This document shows positions 1 to 8,020 of a DNA stretch of 22,149 bases, in pieces. Source of the DNA: Nocardioidaceae bacterium (GTDB lineage Bacteria; Actinomycetota; Actinomycetes; Propionibacteriales; Nocardioidaceae); the NCBI GenBank assembly GCA_020438665.1, contig JAGQUE010000001.1, positions 1 through 22,149 of the forward strand, read 5' to 3'. Position 1 is the stretch's first letter; each line of letters begins with the position of its first letter. The translations under genes and the position numbers were made by a program. Below the pieces are notes generated by a model. It ran no database searches and had not been told where the DNA came from. It worked only from the letters and a program-made list of their open reading frames with translations.

Positions 1-504
1 CGGGAGCTCGACGAGGTCGATCCCGCGCACCGCTTCCAGCAGCCGCGTGGGGCGGTCCCCCACCCCGACCATCCGCAGCGAGTGGCAGGTCGGGTGATAG
101 GTGACGCGGTGCGGGAACGACGCCCCCACATCCATCACGCCCAGCACGTCGACCAGGAACTCCGACAGCTCGTGCACCCGAGGACCGACCTCCGCCACGG
201 CCTTGGCGAGACCGGCGTCGCCGACCCGGCGGGCCACCATCGGGTGCTGGTGGCGCACCGAGCCGGCGCACGAGCCGGATGGCACCACCACCGTGTCGTA
301 CGCCGCGAACGCGTCGACGAACGCCCGGACCGCCGGGACGGCTTCGGCCACATAGCCGGTGTTGACCATCGGCTGGCCACAGCACGTCTGGCCCACCGGG
401 AAACCGACCTCGACACCCAGTCGCTCGAGCAGGGTCACCGTCGCCTTGCCGGCGTCGGGGAACATCGCGTCGTTGACGCAGGTGACCATCAGCCCGACCC
501 TCAT
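1..504 (-). CDS. lutA: LutA-like (Fe-S) lactate utilisation protein, partial (C-terminus beyond window)
   Basis: This is the first 168 residues of a cysteine-rich CCG-domain protein. Its N-terminus (MRVGLMVTCVNDAMFPDAGK), the CCGQP motif at residues 41-45, a GSC at 77-79 and the TYHPTCHSLR segment near 135-144 match the LutA/YkgE family. In that family LutA works with LutB and LutC in oxidising L-lactate to pyruvate, and the CCG cysteines hold an iron-sulfur cluster. The ATG at 504 is chosen because the family begins exactly there; a weak AGGA lies upstream. The gene runs leftward off the window, so lutB and lutC would be expected to its left, but this cannot be checked here. It is divergent from the zinc dehydrogenase gene. 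A GlcE/GlpC-like CCG subunit is the alternative, but the opening sequence favours LutA. Confidence 0.88.
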   Translation of the reverse strand, partial: MRVGLMVTCVNDAMFPDAGKATVTLLERLGVEVGFPVGQTCCGQPMVNTGYVAEAVPAVRAFVDAFAAYDTVVVPSGSCAGSVRHQHPMVARRVGDAGLAKAVAEVGPRVHELSEFLVDVLGVMDVGASFPHRVTYHPTCHSLRMVGVGDRPTRLLEAVRGIDLVELP

Positions 505-576
505 GGGCCCATCCTGTCGCCCGCGACCAGGGGTCGTGAAGCGTCCCGGTCGGCGCGCGCGGGGCGGGCGTGGTCC

Positions 577-600
577 CCGGGGCGGTGGGTACCGCCCTGG
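577..600. repeat. Hairpin-forming inverted repeat upstream of the zinc dehydrogenase gene
   Basis: Arms 580-586 (GGGCGGT) and 591-597 (ACCGCCC) are perfect around a 4-base loop. The stem extends to about 10 bp (577-600) with one G-T pair. It lies in the divergent 505-635 intergenic region, 21 bases upstream of the dehydrogenase ribosome binding site. It could be an operator or a leader hairpin; it has no T-run, so it is an unlikely terminator. Confidence 0.5.
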
Positions 601-635
601 CTCACCGACCACCGAGCCGACGGAGGAGGAGCGCC

Positions 636-1823
636 ATGCGTGCCGTGACCCGGCAGGGACCGCGGGAGATCAGCGTCGAGGACGTCGCCGACCCGGTCAT
701 CGAGGAACCCACCGACGCGATCATCCGCGTCACCTCCACCGGGCTGTGCGGTTCGGACCTGCACCTCTATGAGCCGCTGTCGGCGTTCATGACGCCGGGG
801 GACGTGGTCGGCCACGAGCCGATGGGCATCGTCGAGCAGGTCGGGCCCGAGGTCGGCAGCCTCGCGCCGGGCGACCGGGTGGTGGTGCCGTTCAACGTCA
901 GCTGCGGCACCTGCTGGATGTGCCGGCAGGGCCTGCAGAGCCAGTGCGAGACCACCCAGAACCACGAGCACGGTACGGGCGCGAGCCTGTTCGGCTATAG
1001 CAAGCTCTATGGCGAGGTGCCCGGCGGCCAGGCCGAGCTGCTGCGGGTCCCGTTCGCCGACTACGGCCCGGTCAAGGTCCCGCACGGGCCTCCGGACGAT
1101 CGGTTCGTGCTGCTCTCGGACGTCCTCCCCACGGCGTGGCAGGCGGTGGAGTACGCCGGCATCACCGGCGGTCACCAGAGCCTGCTCGTGCTGGGCGCGG
1201 GGCCGATCGGCGACATGGCGACCCGGATCGCGCTGCACCGCGGCGCCCGCGTCATCGTCGCCGAGCGGGTGCCTGAGCGGCTCGCCCGCGTCGCCGCCCG
1301 AGGGGCCGAGACCATCGACGCAGCCGACGCCAAGGTCAACGTCGCCGAAGCGGCGAGGGCCCTCACGGAGGGGCGGGGTCCGGACGCCGTCATCGACGCC
1401 GTCGGCATGGAGGCCCACGGCTCCCCGCTCGTGGCCATGTCCCACACGATGGTGAGCAAGCTGCCCGACAAGGTCGCCCAGCCGCTGATGAGGAAGGCCG
1501 GGCTCGACCGGCTCGCCGCCCTGACCACGGCCTTCGACGCCGTACGGCGTGGGGGGACGGTGTCGATCTCCGGGGTCTATGGCGGCGCCGCTGACCCGAT
1601 GAACATGATGATGCTCTTCGACAAGCAGATCCAGCTGCGGATGGGTCAGGCCAACGTCCGGCGCTGGACCGACGAGATCGTGGACCTGCTCACCTTGGAC
1701 GAGGACGTGCTCGGTGTCGAGAGGTTCGCGACGCACCACCTGCCGCTGGACGCGGCGCCCCAGGCCTATGCGGACTTCCGGGCCAAGAACGACGGCATGG
1801 TCAAGGTCATCTTCCAGCCCTAG
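636..1823 (+). CDS. Zinc-dependent alcohol dehydrogenase (medium-chain, formaldehyde-dehydrogenase-like)
   Basis: This 395-residue protein belongs to the medium-chain dehydrogenase/reductase superfamily and should oxidise an alcohol or aldehyde adduct with NAD(P)+ in the cytoplasm. Visible features are the catalytic zinc ligands C38 and H60-E61 (GHE motif), the four structural-zinc cysteines C90, C93, C96 and C104, the SDVLPTAW segment near 161-168, and the nucleotide-binding GAGPIG at 187-192. The long insert after the nucleotide-binding domain (about residues 240-310) resembles the glutathione-independent formaldehyde-dehydrogenase-like branch. The ATG at 636 is chosen over an upstream in-frame start at 570 because GGAGGAGGA sits at 622-630 and the family begins here. 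It converges on the enolase-superfamily gene with 27 bases between stops. The substrate is not determined. Confidence 0.9.
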   Translation: MRAVTRQGPREISVEDVADPVIEEPTDAIIRVTSTGLCGSDLHLYEPLSAFMTPGDVVGHEPMGIVEQVGPEVGSLAPGDRVVVPFNVSCGTCWMCRQGLQSQCETTQNHEHGTGASLFGYSKLYGEVPGGQAELLRVPFADYGPVKVPHGPPDDRFVLLSDVLPTAWQAVEYAGITGGHQSLLVLGAGPIGDMATRIALHRGARVIVAERVPERLARVAARGAETIDAADAKVNVAEAARALTEGRGPDAVIDAVGMEAHGSPLVAMSHTMVSKLPDKVAQPLMRKAGLDRLAALTTAFDAVRRGGTVSISGVYGGAADPMNMMMLFDKQIQLRMGQANVRRWTDEIVDLLTLDEDVLGVERFATHHLPLDAAPQAYADFRAKNDGMVKVIFQP

Positions 1824-1850
1824 CGAGCCGCCGCCTGCCGAGCCACGGCC

Positions 1851-2951
1851 TCAGCTCACCCGCCACTCCTCGGCCGCGGCCTCCTTGAGCGCGAGTCCGT
1901 GACCGGGCCGCGTCCGGTCGGGCACCAGGGCGCCGTCGATCGGTTCCAGGCAGCCGTCGAACAGCAGGTCCTCGACCAGCCGGTGGTCGTGGAAGTACTC
2001 CAGGTGACGCAGCTTCCACACCGACGTACACGCGTGGGCGCTGAGCTGCGGCGCGCAGTGCGCGGAGACATCCAGCGACCGCGCCTCGCTGAGCGCCGCC
2101 GCGCGACGGAACCCGGAGATGCCGCCGCAGCGGGTCACGTCCCGCTGCAGGCAGTCCACGGCGTCGGCTGCCAGCAGGGCGTGGACCAGCGGCAGGCTCC
2201 AGGCATACTCCCCGGCCGCGACCTCGAGACCGACGGGCGCCCGCTCCCGCACAGCGCGCAGGCCGGGGAGGTCGTCGGAGGTGACCGGCTCCTCGAACCA
2301 CGTCACCCCATGACGGCCATAGACCTGCGCCCACCGCTCGGCCTCCGCGCGGGTGAAGGCGCCGTTGGCGTCGACGAACAGCGCGACGTCGTCGCCGACG
2401 ACTCCCCGGGCGACCTGGAGCCGCTGTTCGTCGCGCTCGGGCTCGCGCCCGGTCTTGATCTTGACGCGGGTCAGACCGGCGCCGACCCAGCCGTCCAGCT
2501 GATCGGCCAGCTGCTGGTCGGAGTAGTTGCAGAAGCCGCCGCTGCCATAGACGGGGACGCGGTCGTGGACGGCATCGAGGGCCACGACCAGGGGAACGTC
2601 GAGCAGCCGCGCCTTGAGGTCCCACAGGGCCGTGTCGACCGCCGAGACCGCCATGGCGGCCAGTCCGCTCTGCCCGAGGTTGCGCACCTCACGCCACATC
2701 GCTGCCCACGCCCCGCCGACGTCGAGCGCGTCGCGGCCGACGACCGTGGGGGCCAGCTTGCCCGAGATGAGCGAGGCGGCACCGTGGTGGGCATAGGTAT
2801 AGCCCAGGCCGGTCCGGCCAGCGGCCTGGGCCTCCACCACGACGATCGTGGTGGCGTCCCAGGTCAGCGTGCCGTCGGACTCGGGCTCACCGTCGGGCTT
2901 GTCGAACCCGGTGGGGATCGTGAACGCCCGCGCCACGATGACGTCGATCAT
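1851..2951 (-). CDS. Enolase-superfamily enzyme, mandelate racemase subgroup (acid-sugar dehydratase-like)
   Basis: This 366-residue protein has a capping domain followed by a TIM-barrel. Catalytic elements run in the order expected for the mandelate racemase subgroup: K164-x-K166, metal ligands D194 (VDANGA), E220 (FEEP) and E248 (AAGEYAW), then the D271/H298 dyad. Such enzymes abstract the alpha-proton of a carboxylate and usually dehydrate an acid sugar; the exact substrate cannot be read from the motifs. The ATG at 2951 was chosen, but an in-frame GTG at 2972 would add seven residues and neither has a strong ribosome binding site. It is the last gene of a leftward unit, 38 bases after the thiamine-enzyme stop (17 from the GTG), and probably co-transcribed with it. 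Confidence 0.85.
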   Translation of the reverse strand: MIDVIVARAFTIPTGFDKPDGEPESDGTLTWDATTIVVVEAQAAGRTGLGYTYAHHGAASLISGKLAPTVVGRDALDVGGAWAAMWREVRNLGQSGLAAMAVSAVDTALWDLKARLLDVPLVVALDAVHDRVPVYGSGGFCNYSDQQLADQLDGWVGAGLTRVKIKTGREPERDEQRLQVARGVVGDDVALFVDANGAFTRAEAERWAQVYGRHGVTWFEEPVTSDDLPGLRAVRERAPVGLEVAAGEYAWSLPLVHALLAADAVDCLQRDVTRCGGISGFRRAAALSEARSLDVSAHCAPQLSAHACTSVWKLRHLEYFHDHRLVEDLLFDGCLEPIDGALVPDRTRPGHGLALKEAAAEEWRVS

Positions 2952-2989
2952 CGGCTCGTGCCAGGCGGACACGGTCGCCCGTCGGCCGG

Positions 2990-4789
2990 TCAATCGCCGG
3001 CTCCGGGCAGGTGCTCCTTGACCTCGGCCAGCTTGCCCTTGAGGCCCTTGGTCGCGACGCCCACGGCGTCCTCGTCGCCACCGAGCAGCGCCTTGGTCGT
3101 CTGCTTCAGCTGCTCCCAGCGCACGTGGGGCGGCAGCGGCGTGATCTGGGGGTCGGTCACGAACTCCAGCACCACCGGCCCGGATGCCGCCAGCGCCCGC
3201 TCCCAGGCGGGCACGACGTCCTCGGGCCGGTCGACCCGGATGCCCTCGAAGCCCAGGAGCCGCGCGAAATCGGCGGCAGGGACATAGGGCAGGGTCTGGG
3301 TCGCCGGGTTCTTGGGGTCGCCGCCCATGGCCCGCTGCTCGAACGACACCTGGTTGAGGTCCTGGTTGACCAGGACCGCGAAGATCAGCGTCGGGTTCTT
3401 CGCGAGCAGCTCGTCGGCGTAGCGCTTGACGGTCAGCAGCTCGTTCATCCCGAGCATCTCGAAGGCGCCGTCGCCGGTGAACCCGATGACCGGGCGGTCG
3501 GGGTAGGCGAACTTGGCGCCGATGGCATAGGGGACGCCGGGGAGCATCGTGGCGAGGGTCCCCGAGAGCGAGGACCGCATCGTGCCCCGGTGCACGATGT
3601 GCCGCGCCCACCAGTTCGTGGCCGAACCGGAGTCGCTGGTCATGATCACGTCGTCGGGCAGCAGGGCGTTGAGCTCGTGGAACACCAGCTCGGGGTTGAG
3701 CGGGTCGGCCTTCTGGTGAGCCCGGTCGTCGAGCACGCGCCACCAGGCCTCGATCTCCTCCTCCAGGTGCTCCTGCCAGCTTCGGTCCTCCTTGCGGCGC
3801 AGCTTGGGGAGCAGCGCCCGCAGGGTGTCCTGGGAGTCGCCCACCAGCGAGACGTCGTTGGGGTAGCGCACGCCGATCATCGACCCGTCGATGTCGATCT
3901 CGACGCAGCGGGCCTGCCCCTCCTTGGGCAGCCACTCGCTGTAGGGGAAGCTCGTCCCGACCATGAGCAGGGTGTCGCAGTTCTCCATCATGGTGTTGGA
4001 CGCCTGCGAGCCGAGCAGCCCGATCGGTCCGGTCACGAAGGGAAGGTCGTCGGGGATGACGTCCTTGCCGAGGAGCGCCTTGGCCACACCGGCCCCCAGG
4101 ACGTTGGCGGCCGAGACGACCTCGCACGCGGCGTACCGCGCTCCCTGCCCGATCAGCATCGCCACCTTCTCGCCCTCGTTGAGGATGTCGGCCGCCTGCT
4201 GCAGCAGGGCCTCGTCCGGGATCACGTGCGGCTGGCTCCACGTGGCGGAGGTCAGCACACTGCCGTGGGCGCGTGGCGGTGAGGAATAGTCGCTCTCGGC
4301 GACGTCCTCGGGCACGATCACGACCGCGGGTCGACGCTCGGTGAGGGCCGACTTGATGGCCCGGTCGAGCACGTGGCGGGCCGAGGTCTCCTCCATCACG
4401 GTCGACACGAAGCCGGCGACGTCCTTGAAGAACGACTGGAGGTCGATCTCCTGCTGGTAGTGAGCGCCGACCGTGGAGCGCTTCTGCTGACCGACGATGG
4501 CGATCACGGGCGTGTGGTCGAGCTTGGCGTCATAGAGACCGTTGGCCAGGTGCACCGCGCCCGGGCCCGAGGTCGCGATGCAGGCCCCGATCTCTCCGGT
4601 GAACTTGCCGTGGGCGGTGGCCATGAACGCCGCCATCTCCTCGTGGCGTGTCTGGATGAACTCCGGGTCGTTGCCGACCTCGTCGAAGGCTCCGAGGAAG
4701 GCGTTGATGCCGTCCCCGGGGTAGCCATAGATGCGGCGGATGCCCCACTCCTGCAGGCGTTCGAGCATGAACTCAGCGACGTTGGGCAC
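2990..4789 (-). CDS. Thiamine-diphosphate enzyme, pyruvate oxidase/acetolactate synthase family (PoxB/YdaP-like)
   Basis: This 599-residue protein has the three-domain layout of the family. The N-terminal domain holds catalytic-type E50 in RHEE. The middle domain follows from about 190 to 340. The C-terminal diphosphate-binding domain holds GDG at 439-441 and NQD at 475-477. It most resembles actinobacterial pyruvate oxidase-like proteins, which decarboxylate pyruvate and pass electrons to FAD and a quinone. The C-terminal tail (about 570-595) could form an amphipathic helix like the lipid-binding end of PoxB; this is inference. The GTG at 4789 has AGAGGAG six bases upstream. Its start overlaps the end of the dehydrogenase gene by 17 bases, suggesting coupled translation. 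No small regulatory subunit of acetolactate synthase lies nearby, which argues against a biosynthetic role. Confidence 0.85.
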   Translation of the reverse strand: MPNVAEFMLERLQEWGIRRIYGYPGDGINAFLGAFDEVGNDPEFIQTRHEEMAAFMATAHGKFTGEIGACIATSGPGAVHLANGLYDAKLDHTPVIAIVGQQKRSTVGAHYQQEIDLQSFFKDVAGFVSTVMEETSARHVLDRAIKSALTERRPAVVIVPEDVAESDYSSPPRAHGSVLTSATWSQPHVIPDEALLQQAADILNEGEKVAMLIGQGARYAACEVVSAANVLGAGVAKALLGKDVIPDDLPFVTGPIGLLGSQASNTMMENCDTLLMVGTSFPYSEWLPKEGQARCVEIDIDGSMIGVRYPNDVSLVGDSQDTLRALLPKLRRKEDRSWQEHLEEEIEAWWRVLDDRAHQKADPLNPELVFHELNALLPDDVIMTSDSGSATNWWARHIVHRGTMRSSLSGTLATMLPGVPYAIGAKFAYPDRPVIGFTGDGAFEMLGMNELLTVKRYADELLAKNPTLIFAVLVNQDLNQVSFEQRAMGGDPKNPATQTLPYVPAADFARLLGFEGIRVDRPEDVVPAWERALAASGPVVLEFVTDPQITPLPPHVRWEQLKQTTKALLGGDEDAVGVATKGLKGKLAEVKEHLPGAGD

Positions 4790-7700
4790 GACGTGCTCCT
4801 CTCGGGATGGCGGTCAGGGACGCTCGGGCGGCTCCGGCAAGGCCCAGGCCAGCGGCAACCGCGACGCCGGTCCGGACGGTGCGGCGCAGCAGCGAGGGGG
4901 TCGGGCGTTGGCTCACCAGGCGCCGCTCCCTGCTGGCGGCCCTCTGATGACGGTTCCCCTCACGTGCCTGCTTCATGAGCTGGGCGACGTGCAGGGCGCG
5001 CCGGCCGGTGCCGGCGTCGGCGATCTGGGTCTTGCAGGAGAAGCCGTCGGCCACCACGAACGTGTCACCATCGGCTCGCCGTACGGCGGGCAGCAGCGCC
5101 TCCTCACCGCAGGCGAACGACAGGTCGACCTTGTCGGGCTCGAAGCCCCACGAGCCCGCGAGTCCGCAGCAACCGCCCGTCGCCTCATGGACCTCCACTC
5201 CCATCCGCTCCAGCAGCGTGTGCTCGGGAGACATGCCCCCGGTCGCCTTGTGGTGGCAGTGACCCCACAGCAACGCCCGGGCCCCGGGAAGGCGGGGTGG
5301 CTCGATGTCGAAGGAGGTGAAGAACTCGGCGAAGTGGAATGCGTTGTCCGCCAGCCGCCGGGCATCCTCGTCGTGCGGCATCAGCTTGAGCAGCTCGTCC
5401 TTGAACACCGCAAGGCAGCTGGGCTCCATGCCGACCACCGGGGTGCCGGCCCGGACATGGTCGCGCAGCGCGTCGAGGGTCCGGTCGAGATAGCGCTGGG
5501 CAGCAGAGAGGAAGCCGTAGTCATAGAGCGGGCGACCGCAGCAGACGTGGCCCTCCGGCATCACGACACGCCAGCCGGCGGCCTCGATGGCCTCGACGCA
5601 GGCGACCCCGACATCGGTGTGGAGGTGGTTGTTGAACGTGTCCGGGAAGAGGACCACCGGCCTTCCGGTGGGGTTCGTCGTCCCGCCGCGCTGCCGGAAC
5701 CACTGCTGCAGGGTCATCGGGGCGAAGCTCGGCACCGGCCTGCGCTGGGTGACGCCACCGGCGGCACGCACCAGGTGAACCACCCCAGGGGTCCTGGTGA
5801 CCGCGTTGGCGATCTCGGGCATCCAGGACGCCAGGCGGACCGCTCGGTCGATGAACCCCAGCGCGTAGGCATGCCTGGAGCGCCACCGACGCAGCGACCG
5901 GTAGTGGTGGTGCAGGAACTCGGCCTTGTAGGTCGGCATGTCCACGTTGACCGGGCAGTCGTTGGTGCAGCCCTTGCACGCGAGGCACAGGTCGAGCGCG
6001 TCGGCGACCTCGCGAGACTGCCACCCGTCGGTGATGACCTCGCCTTGCAGCATCTCGAACAGCAGGCGCGCCCGGCCCCGCGTCGAGTGCTTCTCCTCGC
6101 GGGTCACCTGGAAGCTGGGGCACATCACGTCATCGGAGTGCGGGACGCGGCACTTGCCCACGCCGACGCACCGCAACGCTGCATGGGCGAAGTCGAAGTC
6201 GTCCTCGGCATAGGAGAAGACGGTCTCCGGGTGGTCGGGGTGGTAGTCGACGCCCAACCGGAGGTTCTCGTCGAGCCGATGGGGGTCGACGACCTTGCCG
6301 GGGTTCATCCGTCCGGTGGGGTCCCAGATGGCCTTGAACTCGCGCATCGCCTCGAGGATGGTGGCGCCGTACTGCTTCTCGAGCAGCTCGGCGCGCTGCT
6401 GGCCGTCCCCGTGCTCCCCCGACAGCGACCCGCCATAGGACGTGACCAGATCGGCCGCCTGCTCGAGGAAGCGTCGGTAGTCCTTGATCCCGTCGGCGGA
6501 CTGCAGGTCGAAGCTGATCCGCGAGTGCACGCAGCCCTGGCCGAAGTGGCCATACATCGCGCCCCTCAACCCGTGTCGGTCATAGAGCGCCTGGAGGTCG
6601 CGCAGGTAGTCGCCCAGCACCGCCGGCGGCACGGCCGAGTCCTCCCACCCCGGCCAGTGGTTCTGTTCGTCGGGCGGGAAGGCCGTGGCGGCCAGGCCGC
6701 TCTCGCGGATGGCCCAGAGCTCGGGGCTCTGGCCACCCCGCGCCTGGCTCCGCGCGACCAGGACGTCGCTGTCGGGCAGGCCACGCTCGTCGATCAGCCA
6801 GCTCCGGAACTCCTGGGCGGTGCGTTCGCTCTCCGAGCCGTCGTCGGAGCCGAACTGGACCATCAGCCAGGCGCCGCCCTGGTCGCTCTCGCCGGGCAGG
6901 ATGCCCAGCGCCGACACGTTCAGGTCCAGCTCCTGCTGGTCCTCGATCAGCAGCTGGTCGACCGCCTCGAGCCCGATCGGGCGCCACCGCTCGACGATCT
7001 CAGGACACAGGTCGGCCGCGGCCGGTGCGTCCGGGCACCTCACGATCACCAGCGCACGACGCAGCATCGCCGGCGTCAGCTTGAGCACCGCCTGCAGCAC
7101 CGTGACACAGGTCCCCTCCGTCCCGACGAGCGCTCTGGCGACGTTGAACCCGCGCTCGGGCAGCAGCTCGTCGAGGTTGAAGCCCGAGACGCGCCGTGGC
7201 AGGTCGCGCGGGTCGGCGAACCGACTGCGGATCTCGTCGGCGTAGCGGTCACGCAGGTCACGCAGCGCTGCATAGATCTCACCCTTGCGCCCACCGGCAG
7301 CGATGATGGCGTCGAGCTCGCTCTCCTCGCCCACCCCCACCCAGAACCGCTCGCCGGAATAGGTGACCACCTCCAGGGCCTCGGTGTTGTCCGAGGTGCG
7401 GGGCCCGGGCCCATAGAGCTGGGACTGGACCGAGTGCACCCCGCAGGAGTTGTTGCCGAGGTTGCCGCCGACCACGCACCGGGAGTGCGACGACGGATCC
7501 GGGCCGAAGACCAGCCCCAGGGTGCCGGTCTGCTTGTTGAGGTCCTCGTTGATCACGCCGGTCTGACACGTGACCAGGCGTCGCTCCTGGTCGATCGCGG
7601 TGACCGCGGTGAGATACTTGGAGTGGTCCACGACCACGGCCTCGTTCACCGTCTCCCCCGACAGACTGGTGCCGCCGCCACGATCGACGAGCGGGACGTC

Positions 7701-7943
7701 GTACTCGTGACAGAGCCGATGGGTCGCGACCACGTCGTCGAGCGTGCGGGGAACGACGACACCGATCGGCACCTGCCGGAAGTTGGAGGCGTCGTTGGCA
7801 TAGAGCGCGATCGACCCCGGGTCGAAGCGCACCTCGCCGGTCGTCTGCCGGCGGAGGTCGCGCGCCAGCCGGAGCATCGCGTCGGTCCGGGGCGTGCCGG
7901 ACGAACGGCCGTACCCGATCTTGCTGGGGAGGAGAGCGGTCAC
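4773..7943 (-). CDS. Fused FAD/Fe-S D-2-hydroxyacid dehydrogenase (GlcD-GlcF type; D-lactate or D-2-hydroxyglutarate)
   Basis: This 1056-residue protein joins a GlcD-like flavin half to a GlcF-like iron-sulfur half. The flavin domain shows RGGGTSLSG at 88-96, GNNSCG at 163-168, GEHGDG at 509-514 and GRMNPGK at 544-550. Cysteines follow at 592, 598 and 608 and at 653, 656, 659 and 663 (CLACKGCTNDCP, ferredoxin-like), then two CCG segments at 801-803 and 925-927. The family oxidises a D-2-hydroxyacid and passes electrons toward the quinone pool. Family knowledge does not separate D-lactate from D-2-hydroxyglutarate; the downstream pyruvate-oxidase-like gene favours D-lactate. A basic tail of about 65 residues (993-1056) with a short hydrophobic stretch (1025-1040) extends past the usual end. 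The GTG start at 7943 lacks a spaced ribosome binding site and may be leaderless. Confidence 0.88.
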   Translation of the reverse strand: MTALLPSKIGYGRSSGTPRTDAMLRLARDLRRQTTGEVRFDPGSIALYANDASNFRQVPIGVVVPRTLDDVVATHRLCHEYDVPLVDRGGGTSLSGETVNEAVVVDHSKYLTAVTAIDQERRLVTCQTGVINEDLNKQTGTLGLVFGPDPSSHSRCVVGGNLGNNSCGVHSVQSQLYGPGPRTSDNTEALEVVTYSGERFWVGVGEESELDAIIAAGGRKGEIYAALRDLRDRYADEIRSRFADPRDLPRRVSGFNLDELLPERGFNVARALVGTEGTCVTVLQAVLKLTPAMLRRALVIVRCPDAPAAADLCPEIVERWRPIGLEAVDQLLIEDQQELDLNVSALGILPGESDQGGAWLMVQFGSDDGSESERTAQEFRSWLIDERGLPDSDVLVARSQARGGQSPELWAIRESGLAATAFPPDEQNHWPGWEDSAVPPAVLGDYLRDLQALYDRHGLRGAMYGHFGQGCVHSRISFDLQSADGIKDYRRFLEQAADLVTSYGGSLSGEHGDGQQRAELLEKQYGATILEAMREFKAIWDPTGRMNPGKVVDPHRLDENLRLGVDYHPDHPETVFSYAEDDFDFAHAALRCVGVGKCRVPHSDDVMCPSFQVTREEKHSTRGRARLLFEMLQGEVITDGWQSREVADALDLCLACKGCTNDCPVNVDMPTYKAEFLHHHYRSLRRWRSRHAYALGFIDRAVRLASWMPEIANAVTRTPGVVHLVRAAGGVTQRRPVPSFAPMTLQQWFRQRGGTTNPTGRPVVLFPDTFNNHLHTDVGVACVEAIEAAGWRVVMPEGHVCCGRPLYDYGFLSAAQRYLDRTLDALRDHVRAGTPVVGMEPSCLAVFKDELLKLMPHDEDARRLADNAFHFAEFFTSFDIEPPRLPGARALLWGHCHHKATGGMSPEHTLLERMGVEVHEATGGCCGLAGSWGFEPDKVDLSFACGEEALLPAVRRADGDTFVVADGFSCKTQIADAGTGRRALHVAQLMKQAREGNRHQRAASRERRLVSQRPTPSLLRRTVRTGVAVAAGLGLAGAARASLTAIPRGARRAQRR

Positions 7944-8008
7944 CCTTGACCGTTACCCGGGGCCCGGACGCGCAAACGGGTCCCGCGCGGGATGGCCCCG
8001 GCTCGCGA

Positions 8009-8014
8009 TAGCGT
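8009..8014 (+). promoter_or_regulatory. Candidate -10 box (TAGCGT) for a leaderless sugar dehydrogenase transcript
   Basis: TAGCGT fits the actinobacterial TANNNT -10 pattern and ends six bases before the ATG at 8021. No ribosome binding site is visible between them. This is the arrangement expected when transcription begins at or next to the start codon. No clear -35 is seen. Confidence 0.45.
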
Positions 8015-8020
8015 CCGGGC

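Noticed and set aside
2952..4241. Upstream extension of the enolase-superfamily frame by about 430 codons
   Set aside because: The extension runs through the thiamine enzyme in another frame and has Arg/Gly/Ala-rich shadow composition. The conserved protein begins near 2951.
4731..7949. Open frame of 1072 codons on the plus strand, opposite the fused dehydrogenase
   Set aside because: It mirrors a gene with clear conserved motifs and is low-complexity (His, Arg, Val, Gln, Gly), the usual antisense shadow in high-G+C DNA. It lacks a recognisable domain.
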